Source: Flavobacterium sp. LHD-85
GTDB lineage: Bacteria > Bacteroidota > Bacteroidia > Flavobacteriales > Flavobacteriaceae
Length of the DNA stretch: 64,000 nucleotides
NCBI RefSeq assembly: GCF_030929595.1
Contig: NZ_JAVFVR010000006.1
Span: forward strand, 186,001-250,000
Direction of reading: 5' to 3'
Positions 1-9,054 of this stretch are shown piece by piece. The notes beneath the pieces are model-generated. The model did not search any database. It was not told where the DNA came from and saw only the letters and a list, made by a program, of their open reading frames with translations. Both the position numbers and the translations under genes were made by a program. Numbering within the stretch: position 1 is the stretch's first letter; each line of letters begins with the position of its first letter.

Positions 1-154
1 GCGCATCAGATAAATTCATATACTGTTTTACCAGGTCAGCTTTAGATTTTCCATAAACACTTTGTACTACTTCTAAATCTTCTTTATAAGAAGACTGCGC
101 ATAAGATGAAAACGAGGCTGCCGCCATGATAAGAATAAGTCCTAATTTTTTCAT
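1..154 (-). CDS. Secreted protein, N-terminal fragment (cut by window edge)
   Basis: The first 51 codons of a gene that runs off the left edge of the window. The start at 154 is followed by a clear signal peptide (MKKLGLILIMAAASFSSYAQ), so the product is exported. The visible mature part is too short and unspecific to name (a short helical segment with YKEDLEVVQSVYGKSKADL). Its function is unknown. Confidence 0.7.
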   Translation of the reverse strand, partial: MKKLGLILIMAAASFSSYAQSSYKEDLEVVQSVYGKSKADLVKQYMNLSDA

Positions 155-236
155 AGTTTTAATTTTAAATTTGTTTTTAAAAATGTATGCATACTCAAAT
201 ATACTGATTTTAAACACGTTAAATCCAAATCATCTT

Positions 237-1151
237 TTAAAAGAAAGAATATTGGTAAACTGCTGATAAGGCATAATAATTTAACCCATTGTTAGTATAT
301 GCTCCAACATGATATTGAAATCTAATAGACTGCCCTTTTGCAATTGGAGTAGAAAAAGTTCCTCCTACCCTCCAGTTATCAATCTGGCTATCATCTGAAA
401 CTCCATCTGTAATAGTTCTACCTCCAAAAAACCAAGTTGTATTGAAACCAACCCACATTTGGTTCTTAAAATAATAGCTTGCATGAGCTTGAAGGCTATA
501 GGTTGGTTTTTGCTCCAATTTTTTTCCTAGATAATCATTATTATCCGTATAAAACCATACACCGCCATAAGCCTCGGCATAAACATGCGCAAACCGTTTC
601 GACACCCCTATTTCAGGCTTAAAAGCCCACCGGTTTGTTCCAATGTTTACTTGTTTATCGCCATAATATCTTCCTGTTGGGATTGAAGTAACCAAACTGA
701 CTCCAAGAATTGTTTTTTGCTCAAAACTTCTGAATTCAGATTTATCAAGTGCAGGAGAACCTAGCAAATTAATTCCAAAACGCACTTTCATATCTGCAAA
801 ACCAGTTCTTGAGCCAGTAACCAGCTGATCGCTTATTACAGCAGATCCATCCATAAAAGTAAAAGGCAGCGCTACCTGTATACGAGCCAGTTTATCTGCC
901 ATCCCAAAAGTTCTGATATAATTTACAGCCATATTGTGGCTTTGAAGTGTAAAATCTTTTATGGGCAGAGAAGGATCTGTCAGCACATTTCCATTCATAA
1001 AAACATAACCTGCAGCAATTACATTTAAGCCTTTAGGAACATTTGCATACACTCTGGGTTCCAAATCCTGGCCAAATACGCTGAACGCACCAAAAAAGAA
1101 AAACAAAACCGAAAACCGCCACTTTAATAACCAAAAAAAGATTCTTACCAT
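237..1151 (-). CDS. Outer-membrane beta-barrel protein of the phenol MetA-degradation/transporter-like family
   Basis: A 304-residue protein with an N-terminal signal peptide ending near FSVFGQ and then alternating beta-strand segments rich in aromatics. It ends in the aromatic residues YQYSFF, as expected for an outer-membrane barrel recognised by the BAM complex. The pattern (GLNVIAAGYVF, VTSIPTGRYYGD, KPEIGVSKRF) resembles the 'putative MetA-pathway of phenol degradation' barrel family, whose substrate is generally unknown. It is followed by two small envelope genes on the same strand and may be co-transcribed with them. The family call is from pattern memory; the barrel nature is firmer. 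Confidence 0.65.
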   Translation of the reverse strand: MVRIFFWLLKWRFSVLFFFFGAFSVFGQDLEPRVYANVPKGLNVIAAGYVFMNGNVLTDPSLPIKDFTLQSHNMAVNYIRTFGMADKLARIQVALPFTFMDGSAVISDQLVTGSRTGFADMKVRFGINLLGSPALDKSEFRSFEQKTILGVSLVTSIPTGRYYGDKQVNIGTNRWAFKPEIGVSKRFAHVYAEAYGGVWFYTDNNDYLGKKLEQKPTYSLQAHASYYFKNQMWVGFNTTWFFGGRTITDGVSDDSQIDNWRVGGTFSTPIAKGQSIRFQYHVGAYTNNGLNYYALSAVYQYSFF

Positions 1152-1198
1152 ATAATATTCAGACGAATTTGTGACAAGTTTAGTATTGAATTATATCA

Positions 1199-1714
1199 TT
1201 ATTTCTCTTCTGTTTTTGGAGCATATATCACTCCATCATAACTAATTGGGCCTCTATTATTGCTACTTACAGAAAGTGTTGTGCTTCCATTATAAAAGAT
1301 AGAAAACGTTAAATCGTACACATCACTAGCTCCCCTTACTGTTGCTTTTAGAATGGTATTATTCTTTTTGCTTTCGACTCTAACATTCTGAGGTTTTCCT
1401 TCAAATTTTATTCCGCCATCAGTACCGTACCCAACATTATAACCACGCCCAAAAAAAGGAAGATCGCAGGTTGTGTTATCCGTATTAAACTTTAAAAAAT
1501 AAGTATTGTAGTCTAGCTGAATTAATCTCCCTCCTTGAGGTGTTGCCTTTTGAGCTTCAAAAACAAAATTCTGAGAATCGATAAGTGCTTTTATCTCATT
1601 TTGCTTCTTCAGTTCTCTTTCTTGCTTGAGTTCTTTTTTTGTTTTTTCCTGTCCAGAAACCGAAAAATTAACAACACTTAGCAAGAACAGCAAAACAGAC
1701 ATCTTAGTTTTCAT
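1199..1714 (-). CDS. DUF4251 domain secreted protein
   Basis: A 171-residue exported protein. A signal peptide (ends near VSGQ) is followed by a charged helical linker (KTKKELKQERELKKQNEIKA) and a DUF4251 domain, including the family-like segments LDYNTYFLKF, LPFFGRGYNVGYG and GGIKFEG. DUF4251 proteins are common in Bacteroidota and have no known activity. The gene lies 4 bases from the META-domain lipoprotein gene upstream, so the two are probably co-transcribed. Confidence 0.75.
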   Translation of the reverse strand: MKTKMSVLLFLLSVVNFSVSGQEKTKKELKQERELKKQNEIKALIDSQNFVFEAQKATPQGGRLIQLDYNTYFLKFNTDNTTCDLPFFGRGYNVGYGTDGGIKFEGKPQNVRVESKKNNTILKATVRGASDVYDLTFSIFYNGSTTLSVSSNNRGPISYDGVIYAPKTEEK

Positions 1715-1718
1715 AACA

Positions 1719-2147
1719 TTATTTTTTAGTAAAACGCATCATGGCAATATCCCCAGAAATAAAGTTTAAAGTCTTACCATCATCTGTTACATCGTAAGAA
1801 GTTATTTTTTGAAGCGTACTCAAATAAGTTTGTTCGCCTTGCAATCCATCCAAACACATCATTTTCGTTACTGCCATAGGCTGAGTAAAATCAATTTTGT
1901 TTCCATCAACAACCAATTTCCCTGAGTATGTATTGCAGCTTGCGTTACCAGAAACCTGATTTGCTTTGGTATCAAATTTTATGGTTGGCTTTTTATTTGG
2001 ATATAATCCATCAAAAGTAATTCGTGGGCCAGAAATATAATTCAGTTCCCAAGTTCCGTCAAGTTTAGAAAGTGCATCCGTTTTTGCGCATTTGCAAGAA
2101 ATTAAAAACGAACTAAAAAAAACGAGAGTAAAAATCTTTTTCATCAT
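1719..2147 (-). CDS. META domain lipoprotein (HslJ-like)
   Basis: A 142-residue lipoprotein. The signal sequence ends in a lipobox (FLISC), so Cys18 would be lipidated. The rest is a META domain: LDGTWELNYISG at the start, SGNASCNTYSGK in the middle and an MMCLDGLQGEQTYLSTL helix, the same order as in HslJ. HslJ-type domains are linked to stress and antibiotic tolerance in other bacteria, but no activity is established. First gene of a probable minus-strand run with the DUF4251 gene. Confidence 0.8.
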   Translation of the reverse strand: MMKKIFTLVFFSSFLISCKCAKTDALSKLDGTWELNYISGPRITFDGLYPNKKPTIKFDTKANQVSGNASCNTYSGKLVVDGNKIDFTQPMAVTKMMCLDGLQGEQTYLSTLQKITSYDVTDDGKTLNFISGDIAMMRFTKK

Positions 2148-2360
2148 AACATTAAGGATTAAATGTGAGCGAATTAGACAAAAGGTTTTCAGAAATTATT
2201 CGTTAAATACCTACACGAATTTAAACAATATTTTCGGTTTTTAACCCAATCAATATCAAATTATAACGTATAGTTTGACTTTTTTTTAACTTTTAGAGTT
2301 AATCAATTCCGTTATTTTATGTTAAATTTACTTAATCTTTAATTAAAAATGCCCGTAGAT

Positions 2361-2888
2361 ATGAAAAAACTAATTGTTTCTTTCGCTATAATTTCAGCCT
2401 TAATCATTGGCTGTAAAACAAATACAAAATCAAACGATGCTAAAACTCTAACTGTTGCACTAGAGCCAAAAAGCAACAGCAAAGTGGCCGGAACTGCTAC
2501 TTTTGTTGAGAAAAATGGCAAAGTAACTTTTACAGCAAAAATTACTGGATTAGAACCTGGAGTACATGCTATTCATATTCATGAAAAAGCAGATTGCAGC
2601 TCTGCAGATGGAAGCTCTGCTGGAGGGCACTGGAATCCAAAGTTCAAAAAACACGGAAAATGGGGACTTGGAGAATACCATGCAGGTGATATCGGAAACT
2701 TTACCGCTGACGCAAAAGGTAACGGGTCTATCACTTTGACTACCGACGAATGGTGCGTTGGATGTGGAGATTCTAACAAAGATGTTCTTGGAAAAGGCTT
2801 AATCGTACATGCTGGAACAGATGATTTTACCACTCAGCCAACAGGAAATGCCGGAGGAAGAGTTGCTTGCGCAGGAATCATTAAATAA
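2361..2888 (+). CDS. sodC: Superoxide dismutase [Cu-Zn], lipoprotein
   Basis: Converts superoxide to oxygen and hydrogen peroxide in the cell envelope. From the ATG at 2361 the protein is 175 residues and begins with a lipoprotein signal (ALIIGC lipobox); the in-frame ATG at 2349 adds four residues and looks less likely. The metal ligands and catalytic residues are all visible: HIHEKADC, GGHWNP, EYHAGDIGN with its His and Asp, VHAGTDD, and GGRVACAG with the active-site Arg and disulfide Cys. It stands alone, with a terminator hairpin just downstream. Confidence 0.93.
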   Translation: MKKLIVSFAIISALIIGCKTNTKSNDAKTLTVALEPKSNSKVAGTATFVEKNGKVTFTAKITGLEPGVHAIHIHEKADCSSADGSSAGGHWNPKFKKHGKWGLGEYHAGDIGNFTADAKGNGSITLTTDEWCVGCGDSNKDVLGKGLIVHAGTDDFTTQPTGNAGGRVACAGIIK

Positions 2889-2898
2889 GAAAAATTTG

Positions 2899-2934
2899 AA
2901 TAACCGCTATTTTTAACAAAATCTAGCGGTTATT
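2899..2934 (+). terminator. Terminator-like hairpin after sodC
   Basis: Inverted repeat AATAACCGCTA / TAGCGGTTATT around a 14-base loop, followed by a T-rich stretch, 10 bases after the sodC stop. Confidence 0.7.
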
Positions 2935-2970
2935 TCATTTTAAAATGAATTCTAAAACAAGAAAAAGGCA

Positions 2971-2978
2971 TAGCTTTG
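2971..2978 (+). promoter_or_regulatory. Bacteroidota -7 element (TAGCTTTG)
   Basis: Matches the TAnnTTTG -7 consensus of Flavobacterium promoters and ends 19 bases before the start codon at 2998. No convincing TTTG -33 box was assigned. Confidence 0.5.
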
Positions 2979-2997
2979 CATCAGCAAAATAAAGTCC

Positions 2998-4200
2998 ATG
3001 ATTAATCCATCAGCACCAGGCTGGATCGATAAGTTTTTTAGTGAACAGAAGTTTTCAGAAGCTATTCCTTTTGAAACTGTAGATTCGTTTTACTATAAAG
3101 TGAGAGAAACGGGATTTATTTACGGACATATTATTGCTATTGATTCTCAAATTCCAATTCCAATTAAGGGTTGGTTTAAAACCGAAATTTCAAAAGTAGC
3201 TTTACTGAATACGCTCTATCATGTTTTTTGTTTAGAGAAAAGAAATTCGGAACCTAAAAATTTTATTTCTGAAGTTTTAAAGTTTTACAAACAGATGAAT
3301 CCAGAAGGATTTAATTTGTTTAAAATTTTATTGCCAAAAGACACTCCTTCTCTATCTCTAGAAAATATTATTGATCAGAGAGTTCAAACCAATGACAGTA
3401 TCATCAGTAAAAACTTTTCGCATTTGGTAACGAATGCTCTTTTGTTTATTGATGTTTTAGCTTTCAGACAATATTTGGAACATGGAGAAATTCCTGAAAA
3501 ATATTTAAAAAGAATTGAAGAAACGGTTCTCGGAATTGTTGGTTTGGCTTTAAAAACCAAAACTGTAAAATCGCAACACGACGATCTTTTAATTAAACTT
3601 TTTGAAGCTTCTATACGCTATTCCAAATTTTCTAAAGTTACAGTTGAGACTTTAGAAACTTTACAGCTTGATTATTTTAAAAATGAATTGGAACACTATT
3701 ATTTAATTGACATGGCCGGAATGGCTTTGTGGAGTGATGGTGTTGTAGAAAACGAAGAATCGTATTTTCTATATGCTTTAGGATCAACAATGGGCGTTTC
3801 TGATGATTTTGTAACCAAAAGTATGGATACAACCAACGCTTTTATCACTACCCATAAAAAGAAGATTCCGTATTTTAATTATTCGAATCCTGTTAAGCAT
3901 TTTTATGATCAAATGACGCATAGTGTAGTCAAATTAATCATACGAAATAAAAACAGGCTGATTAAAGAAATTGTCCAGAGCAAAGAACTAATGGTTCTAC
4001 TCGCCTATTCTACAACAAGAGATTTGGATGCGAAAGAAAAGAAGAAAGTCAAAAAACAGCTTTTGGATATTTGTAAAACCATTCCGTCACTGACCATATT
4101 TTTACTTCCGGGAGGAAGTTTATTACTGCCGATATTGATTAAGTTTATCCCCACAATGCTGCCATCGGCATTTAATGAGAATCTAGACGAAAACGAATAA
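2998..4200 (+). CDS. LETM1-related (biofilm-associated type) protein
   Basis: A 400-residue, mostly helical protein. The C-terminal third has the LETM1-like signature: a charged helix (KEKKKVKKQLLDICKTIP) followed by a hydrophobic segment with LLPGGSLLLPILIKFIPTMLPSAF. This LPGG...LP...LPS.F pattern is what groups these bacterial proteins with the mitochondrial ion-exchange/membrane protein LETM1. In Flavobacterium annotation they are called LETM1-related biofilm-associated proteins. The remaining 330 residues show no known domain to me. The monocistronic layout is supported by a promoter element upstream and a terminator downstream. Confidence 0.75.
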   Translation: MINPSAPGWIDKFFSEQKFSEAIPFETVDSFYYKVRETGFIYGHIIAIDSQIPIPIKGWFKTEISKVALLNTLYHVFCLEKRNSEPKNFISEVLKFYKQMNPEGFNLFKILLPKDTPSLSLENIIDQRVQTNDSIISKNFSHLVTNALLFIDVLAFRQYLEHGEIPEKYLKRIEETVLGIVGLALKTKTVKSQHDDLLIKLFEASIRYSKFSKVTVETLETLQLDYFKNELEHYYLIDMAGMALWSDGVVENEESYFLYALGSTMGVSDDFVTKSMDTTNAFITTHKKKIPYFNYSNPVKHFYDQMTHSVVKLIIRNKNRLIKEIVQSKELMVLLAYSTTRDLDAKEKKKVKKQLLDICKTIPSLTIFLLPGGSLLLPILIKFIPTMLPSAFNENLDENE

Positions 4201-4203
4201 AAA

Positions 4204-4229
4204 AAATCGCCCTTTTTACAGGGCGATTT
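4204..4229. terminator. Bidirectional terminator between convergent genes
   Basis: AAATCGCCC / GGGCGATTT stem with a short loop, A-rich on the left and T-rich on the right. It sits between the convergent LETM1-related gene and the carbonic anhydrase gene, so it can serve both strands. Confidence 0.8.
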
Positions 4230-4242
4230 CTATTTCTATCTA

Positions 4243-4878
4243 TTAAAGATCCAATTGATAAACTGAATCCAATTCATCGTTTGAACTGATGGTTACATTC
4301 AAATCGGTTACAAAACCAGAATTTAATCCGTAAACCCATCCGTGAAGCATTAAGTCTTGTCCATTTTTCCAGGCATTCTGTACAATAGATGTTTTCGCCA
4401 AGTTATAAACTTGCTCCTTAGTATTGATTTCAACAAAAGCATTAAAACGCTCTTCTTCGTTCTCAATAGAATTCAAGTATTTATCGTGAAGACGGTATTC
4501 ATCTTTAATATGACGCAACCAGTTATCAATAATTCCAACAGACTGATTTCCCATTGCTGCTTTAACACCACCGCATCCATAGTGTCCGCACACAATAATA
4601 TGCTTTATTTTCAAAACATTTACAGCATAATCCAGAACACTTAGCATATTCATATCAGAATGCACAACCATATTAGCAATGTTTCTGTGTACAAAAACTT
4701 CACCTGGTTTTGCTCCAACAATTTCGTTTGCAGGAACACGGCTATCAGAACATCCAATCCATAACAATGGCGGCTGCTGTCCTTTTGCCAAATCAGCAAA
4801 ATAATTAGGGTCTTTTGCTAATGAAGTTTCTACCCACTTTTTATTGTTCTCTAATAACTGCTCATAAAATTTTCTCAT
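4243..4878 (-). CDS. Beta-class carbonic anhydrase
   Basis: Interconverts CO2 and bicarbonate in the cytoplasm. The 211-residue length is normal for the beta class. Zinc ligands are visible as Cys43, His99 and Cys102 (CSDSRVPANE and CGHYGCGG), with the Asp45-Arg47 dyad next to Cys43. It is the downstream neighbour of a SulP anion transporter gene on the same strand (115 bases apart). The pairing suggests supply or capture of bicarbonate, because some SulP proteins carry bicarbonate; that link is inference. Confidence 0.93.
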   Translation of the reverse strand: MRKFYEQLLENNKKWVETSLAKDPNYFADLAKGQQPPLLWIGCSDSRVPANEIVGAKPGEVFVHRNIANMVVHSDMNMLSVLDYAVNVLKIKHIIVCGHYGCGGVKAAMGNQSVGIIDNWLRHIKDEYRLHDKYLNSIENEEERFNAFVEINTKEQVYNLAKTSIVQNAWKNGQDLMLHGWVYGLNSGFVTDLNVTISSNDELDSVYQLDL

Positions 4879-4993
4879 TTCTTTTATTTTTTTGTGTGGT
4901 AATTTCTAAGTTAAAATAGTCTCAAAAAATGAACTTGATGTAAAGTTACCTAAATTTTGACATTTCTTTGGCCTTAAAAACTCCATATTTTTA

Positions 4994-6640
4994 TTATTCG
5001 CTTTTAACAACTTCTTTTTTAACCAGTTCTCTTTTTGCCACATCATAATAATGCTCAATCGTAACGTGATTGTTATTATCAGGTGTATTTTCTAATTCGT
5101 AAGCATCTTTAAACCCTTTAAGCTTCACCTTGATGTTTTCATCAACAGCTCTAGTTTCTTTAAATTCACGAATCAAATCCAAAACGTCATGTGCAATATA
5201 CTCGGTATCATGAGCATTGATAATTACTTTTGAATTTTCAGGAATTTCATTTAGAGTTTGCTTGATCGCTGCTTTATTTAAAAACGAAACTTCCTGCGCT
5301 AAATCGATATGAATGATATCGCCATCTTCGTACTCTTCTTTTTTAAAGATATAAGCTCTTTTTAAGTTTCCTCTCAGAACAAAAATGATACTAATGATAA
5401 TTCCCAACGCAACCCCTTTTAGCAAATCTGTTGCAACAACAAAGACCAAAGTTGCAATGAAAGGTACAAACTGGTATTTCCCCTTTTCCCAGAAATGCAT
5501 AAAGGTTGCTGGTTTTGCTAATTTATATCCTACCAAAATTAAAACAGTAGCCAATGTTGCCAAAGGAATTTTGTTTAGAATTGCTGGTACAGACAATACA
5601 CTTATTAATAAAAGCACCCCATGAATAATGGCAGACATTTTAGACTTTGCACCTGCATTATTATTAGCAGATGATCTAACCACTACAGAAGTCATTGGCA
5701 AACCTCCTAAAAGAGAACTTATCATATTACCTACACCTTGCGCTCTAAGCTCAACATTGGTATTGGTGTAACGTTTTTGCACATCCATTCTATCAGAAGC
5801 CTCGATACATAAAAGAGTTTCAATAGAAGCGACAATGGCAATTGTAATAGCAACTACCCAAACTTGCGGATTTGTAACAGCGGTGAAGTCTGGCGTAATT
5901 ATAATTGATTTAAAGTCTTCAAAAGATTTTGGAACTGGCAAAGAAACCAAATGTTCTTTCGCAATTGCCAAAGTGCTTCCTGTAGATAAAAATATTTCGT
6001 TTAAAACTACTCCTGCAATAACAGCAACCAAAGCCCCTGGAACCAATTTTATTCTTTTTAAGAAAGGAACTTTTTCCCAAGCTAATAAAATTACCAATGA
6101 AACTGCTGAAACTGCCACAGCTCCTAAGTGAATATGATTTAGAACATCAAACAAAAATGAAAATGAATTACTTCCATCATTTTGAACAAAAGCCTGATCT
6201 CCTTCGAAATCAGCATCATAACCAAAAGCGTGCGGTATTTGTTTTAAGATGATAATAATTCCGATACCCGCCAACATTCCTTCGATTACGTTTGTCGGAA
6301 AATAGTTCGATATACTTCCCGCTTTTAAAAATCCTAATGCTAATTGAATTAATCCAGCAATAAAAACAGACATTAAAAATACATCGAAAGCTCCTAAATC
6401 GGTAATGGCGGTTAAAATAATAGCTGTTAACCCAGCAGCTGGACCTGATACACTAATATGTGACTGGCTCAAATATCCTACAACGATACCACCCACAACA
6501 CCAGCAATAATTCCAGAAAACAACGGTGCCCCCGAAGCCATTGCAATACCTAAACACAACGGAAGAGCCACCAAGAAAACCACTAAACCTGAAGCAAAAT
6601 CAGATTTAAGGTTGGCAAAAAGATTGATTTTTTTTGTCAT
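4994..6640 (-). CDS. SulP family inorganic anion transporter with STAS domain
   Basis: A 548-residue inner-membrane transporter. The first 400 residues hold the SulP/SLC26 membrane domain: DFASGLVVFLVALPLCLGIAMASGAP at the start, SVSGPAAGLTA as the anion-site loop, and SSLLGGLPMTSVVVRSSANNNAGAKS further on. The last 110 residues form a cytoplasmic STAS domain (IIHIDLAQEVSFLNKAAIK, VIINAHDTEYIAHDVL). Substrates in the family include sulfate and bicarbonate. The adjacent carbonic anhydrase favours bicarbonate, but the sequence does not decide. Confidence 0.9.
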   Translation of the reverse strand: MTKKINLFANLKSDFASGLVVFLVALPLCLGIAMASGAPLFSGIIAGVVGGIVVGYLSQSHISVSGPAAGLTAIILTAITDLGAFDVFLMSVFIAGLIQLALGFLKAGSISNYFPTNVIEGMLAGIGIIIILKQIPHAFGYDADFEGDQAFVQNDGSNSFSFLFDVLNHIHLGAVAVSAVSLVILLAWEKVPFLKRIKLVPGALVAVIAGVVLNEIFLSTGSTLAIAKEHLVSLPVPKSFEDFKSIIITPDFTAVTNPQVWVVAITIAIVASIETLLCIEASDRMDVQKRYTNTNVELRAQGVGNMISSLLGGLPMTSVVVRSSANNNAGAKSKMSAIIHGVLLLISVLSVPAILNKIPLATLATVLILVGYKLAKPATFMHFWEKGKYQFVPFIATLVFVVATDLLKGVALGIIISIIFVLRGNLKRAYIFKKEEYEDGDIIHIDLAQEVSFLNKAAIKQTLNEIPENSKVIINAHDTEYIAHDVLDLIREFKETRAVDENIKVKLKGFKDAYELENTPDNNNHVTIEHYYDVAKRELVKKEVVKSE

Positions 6641-6723
6641 AATATAATACTAAAAAAATTATTCATTAAAGATTTACCCCATCTCAAAAGAAATGCGGCT
6701 AAAGATCAAAATAATCGGAAGTA

Positions 6724-7005
6724 TTATGCTACGTTAGGTGGTGGAGCAAAAATGCTCGGAGAGATATTGTCTAGTTTGACAATGTTTTCAGAAATGATTG
6801 TTTTTTTCTCGATATAAACCGAAATCAAAACTTCATGCTCAAGAATAGTAGGATGAACAACATTTTTAAGTTCTTTATGCACTTCTTCTTCAGCAATACT
6901 AAAAGATATAGTCGCACTATTCCCTTTCTTAATCGCCTGAACAATTGTCGGGGTCGATAAGAAGGCAATAAATATGAATAATAATATGCGAGCTATAAAT
7001 TTCAT
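6724..7005 (-). CDS. Small exported hypothetical protein
   Basis: A protein of about 93 residues if translation starts at 7005 (MKFIARILLFIFIAFLS, a signal-like sequence); an upstream in-frame ATG at 7029 would put eight residues before it. The mature part has no domain I recognise and ends in a conserved-looking SPSIFAPPPNVA tail. The position, 80 bases upstream of the SulP gene on the same strand, makes co-transcription possible. Function unknown. Confidence 0.6.
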   Translation of the reverse strand: MKFIARILLFIFIAFLSTPTIVQAIKKGNSATISFSIAEEEVHKELKNVVHPTILEHEVLISVYIEKKTIISENIVKLDNISPSIFAPPPNVA

Positions 7006-7073
7006 TGAAGCAAAAATAGCGTTAAACAAATAAAATCAAAGAGATTTTTATAGAAATTTAACATAAACAAAAA

Positions 7074-7103
7074 AGCAGAATGCAATTTTCATTCCATTCT
7101 GCT
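7074..7103 (-). terminator. Terminator hairpin after dps
   Basis: AGCAGAATG / CATTCTGCT stem; on the minus strand it is followed by a run of T, as for an intrinsic terminator 24 bases beyond the dps stop. Confidence 0.75.
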
Positions 7104-7127
7104 TCTATTTTACTAAAAACCAATATT

Positions 7128-7607
7128 TTATAACGATCCTTCTAACCAAGCATTCATCATCCAAATTGTTTTTTCCTGCTCAGCAATGAAGTCACTCATC
7201 ATAGAATTGGTACCTTCATCATTAATTTCGCCAGATTTGTTCAATATTTCTCTTTCGATTTTTAATAAATCTGATAACGAGTGAACAATCAATTGAACTG
7301 CCTTTTCATCGTTAGAAATATTTTTTCCAACAGTCAATTTATTGTTTTTAATATAATCTTCAAAAGTATGCAGAGGCGTTCCTCCTATTGTCAATACTCT
7401 TTCGGCGATCATATCTATTTTTAATTGTGCATCTGTATATAATTCTTCAAATTTTACATGTAAATCAAAGAAACGTTTTCCACGAATATTCCAGTGAATT
7501 CCTCTCAAGTTTTGATAATACACTTGAAAATTTGACAATAATACATTCAATTCTTTTACTAATAATTCTGATTCTTTTACTGGTAACCCTAAAATATTTG
7601 TCTTCAT
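7128..7607 (-). CDS. dps: Dps family DNA-binding ferritin-like protein
   Basis: Stores iron with hydrogen peroxide as oxidant and shields DNA in the cytoplasm. At 159 residues it has normal Dps length. The ferroxidase residues are visible in NLRGIHWNIRGKRFFDLHVKFEELYTD (His, His, Asp, Glu spacing shared between subunits), followed by the conserved AERVLTIGG turn. It is transcribed away from an oxyR gene across a 107-base shared upstream region. That is the arrangement expected if OxyR controls it, though I identified no operator. Confidence 0.92.
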   Translation of the reverse strand: MKTNILGLPVKESELLVKELNVLLSNFQVYYQNLRGIHWNIRGKRFFDLHVKFEELYTDAQLKIDMIAERVLTIGGTPLHTFEDYIKNNKLTVGKNISNDEKAVQLIVHSLSDLLKIEREILNKSGEINDEGTNSMMSDFIAEQEKTIWMMNAWLEGSL

Positions 7608-7686
7608 AATCTTATTTTTTACACTAATTTACTACAAATTTAGAGTAACTTTATTAAAATAAATATAAATAAAAATTATATTTTCT

Positions 7687-7694
7687 TATTTTTG
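7687..7694 (+). promoter_or_regulatory. Bacteroidota -7 element (TATTTTTG) of oxyR
   Basis: TAnnTTTG match ending 20 bases before the oxyR start codon, in the dps-oxyR divergent region. Confidence 0.5.
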
Positions 7695-7714
7695 CATCAC
7701 AAATTACTATCAAC

Positions 7715-8662
7715 ATGACTATAACTCAATTGCAATATGTGTTAGCGGTTGCTGAGCATAAAAATTTCACTCTTGCTGCTGAAAAATGCTTTGTAACACA
7801 GCCTACTTTAAGCATGCAAATACAAAAAATTGAAGAAGAACTTAATATTTTAATTTTCGACAGAAGCAAAAAACCGATTCAGCTTACTGATATAGGACAA
7901 AAAATTGTAAATCAGGCAAAAAACATCGTAAACGAGGCTGATCGTATAAAAGATATTGTAGAACAGCAGAAAGGTTTTATTGGCGGAGAATTTCGTTTAG
8001 GAATAATTCCAACCATTATGCCTACACTTCTGCCAATGTTTTTGAATAATTTCATTAAGAAATATCCAAAAGTAAAACTCCTAATAGAAGAGTTAAACAC
8101 AGAGGAAATTATTCTAAAATTAAAAAACGGACATTTGGATGCTGCTATTGCCGCAACACCACTGGAAGATGAAAAAATCAAGGAGATTGTTTTATACTTT
8201 GAGCCTTTTGTAGCTTACATTCCTGAGCATCACGCTAGTTTCCAGAAAGAAGAAATTGAAGTAGCAGACTTAAACCTGAATGAAATCCTGCTTTTACAAG
8301 ACGGCCATTGCTTTAGAGATGGCATTTTGAATTTGTGCAAAAATATCTCAGACGCCGACCAGACTAATTTCCAGATTCAAAGCGGAAGTTTTGAAACTTT
8401 AATTAAATTGGCAGACGAAGGCCTTGGTACAACGTTACTTCCGTACTTGCACACCTTAGACTTAAAAGAATCCGATAAACTGAAACTCCGTAACTTTAAG
8501 GAACCAAAACCGGCTCGAGAGGTAAGTTTGATTTACCCAAAGAGCGAATTAAAGATGCAAATCATTGATGCACTCAGATCTACAATTGCAGGCGTTGTAA
8601 AAGGCGCAATTGTTTTTCAGAATGTTCAAATCATCAGTCCATTACAAAAGAAAGCGCAATAA
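7715..8662 (+). CDS. oxyR: LysR-type hydrogen peroxide sensor OxyR
   Basis: A 315-residue LysR-family regulator. The N-terminal winged helix (TQLQYVLAVAEHKNFTLAAEKCFVTQPTLS) is followed by a periplasmic-binding-like sensor domain. The two peroxide-sensing cysteines fall at residues 199 and 208 (GHCFRDGILNLC), the same numbers and spacing as the redox pair of Escherichia coli OxyR, so disulfide switching is likely. Divergence from dps supports a role in peroxide response. A bidirectional terminator follows. Confidence 0.93.
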   Translation: MTITQLQYVLAVAEHKNFTLAAEKCFVTQPTLSMQIQKIEEELNILIFDRSKKPIQLTDIGQKIVNQAKNIVNEADRIKDIVEQQKGFIGGEFRLGIIPTIMPTLLPMFLNNFIKKYPKVKLLIEELNTEEIILKLKNGHLDAAIAATPLEDEKIKEIVLYFEPFVAYIPEHHASFQKEEIEVADLNLNEILLLQDGHCFRDGILNLCKNISDADQTNFQIQSGSFETLIKLADEGLGTTLLPYLHTLDLKESDKLKLRNFKEPKPAREVSLIYPKSELKMQIIDALRSTIAGVVKGAIVFQNVQIISPLQKKAQ

Positions 8663-8663
8663 A

Positions 8664-8686
8664 AAAGGAGCCAATTTGGCTCCTTT
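8664..8686. terminator. Bidirectional terminator after oxyR
   Basis: AAAGGAGCC / GGCTCCTTT stem with a 5-base loop, flanked by A and T runs, between oxyR and the convergent small gene. Confidence 0.85.
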
Positions 8687-8690
8687 CTTT

Positions 8691-8888
8691 TTATACTTTA
8701 ATTAGTTGTAGACTTTGTTTTAATTCTGGTTTTCCGACAACGAAATTCAGTAACCACTCTTGCAATTGTTCCATTTCGTAAGGTAACAGTGTTTTGATAG
8801 CTTTTTCTAGCTCTTTGCAGAAAAGTACCGGATCGAAACTAACTCTTTCAAGTATTGATTTCGTGTAATCAAACATCATTTTTGACAT
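8691..8888 (-). CDS. Small conserved-type hypothetical protein
   Basis: A 65-residue helical protein without signal peptide or membrane segment (MSKMMFDYTKSILERVSFDP...). It has a good start context and its own terminator, and it is convergent with oxyR. I recognise no domain; amphipathic helices (LEKAIKTLLPYEMEQLQEWLLNFV) suggest a small soluble binding or regulatory protein, but this is only shape-based. Confidence 0.7.
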   Translation of the reverse strand: MSKMMFDYTKSILERVSFDPVLFCKELEKAIKTLLPYEMEQLQEWLLNFVVGKPELKQSLQLIKV

Positions 8889-9054
8889 AATAAAATAAGA
8901 TTTTCGGGGGTTATCTATTTTTTTAAACTCGAACCAAATTTAAACAAATAACTAACATAAATATTACTTTTAACTTATTTTTTTAAAAACTTTAGCAACG
9001 AATACGTTTTCTTAAAACAAATAAATCAATATAGAATCATTCTAAACTATTCAT

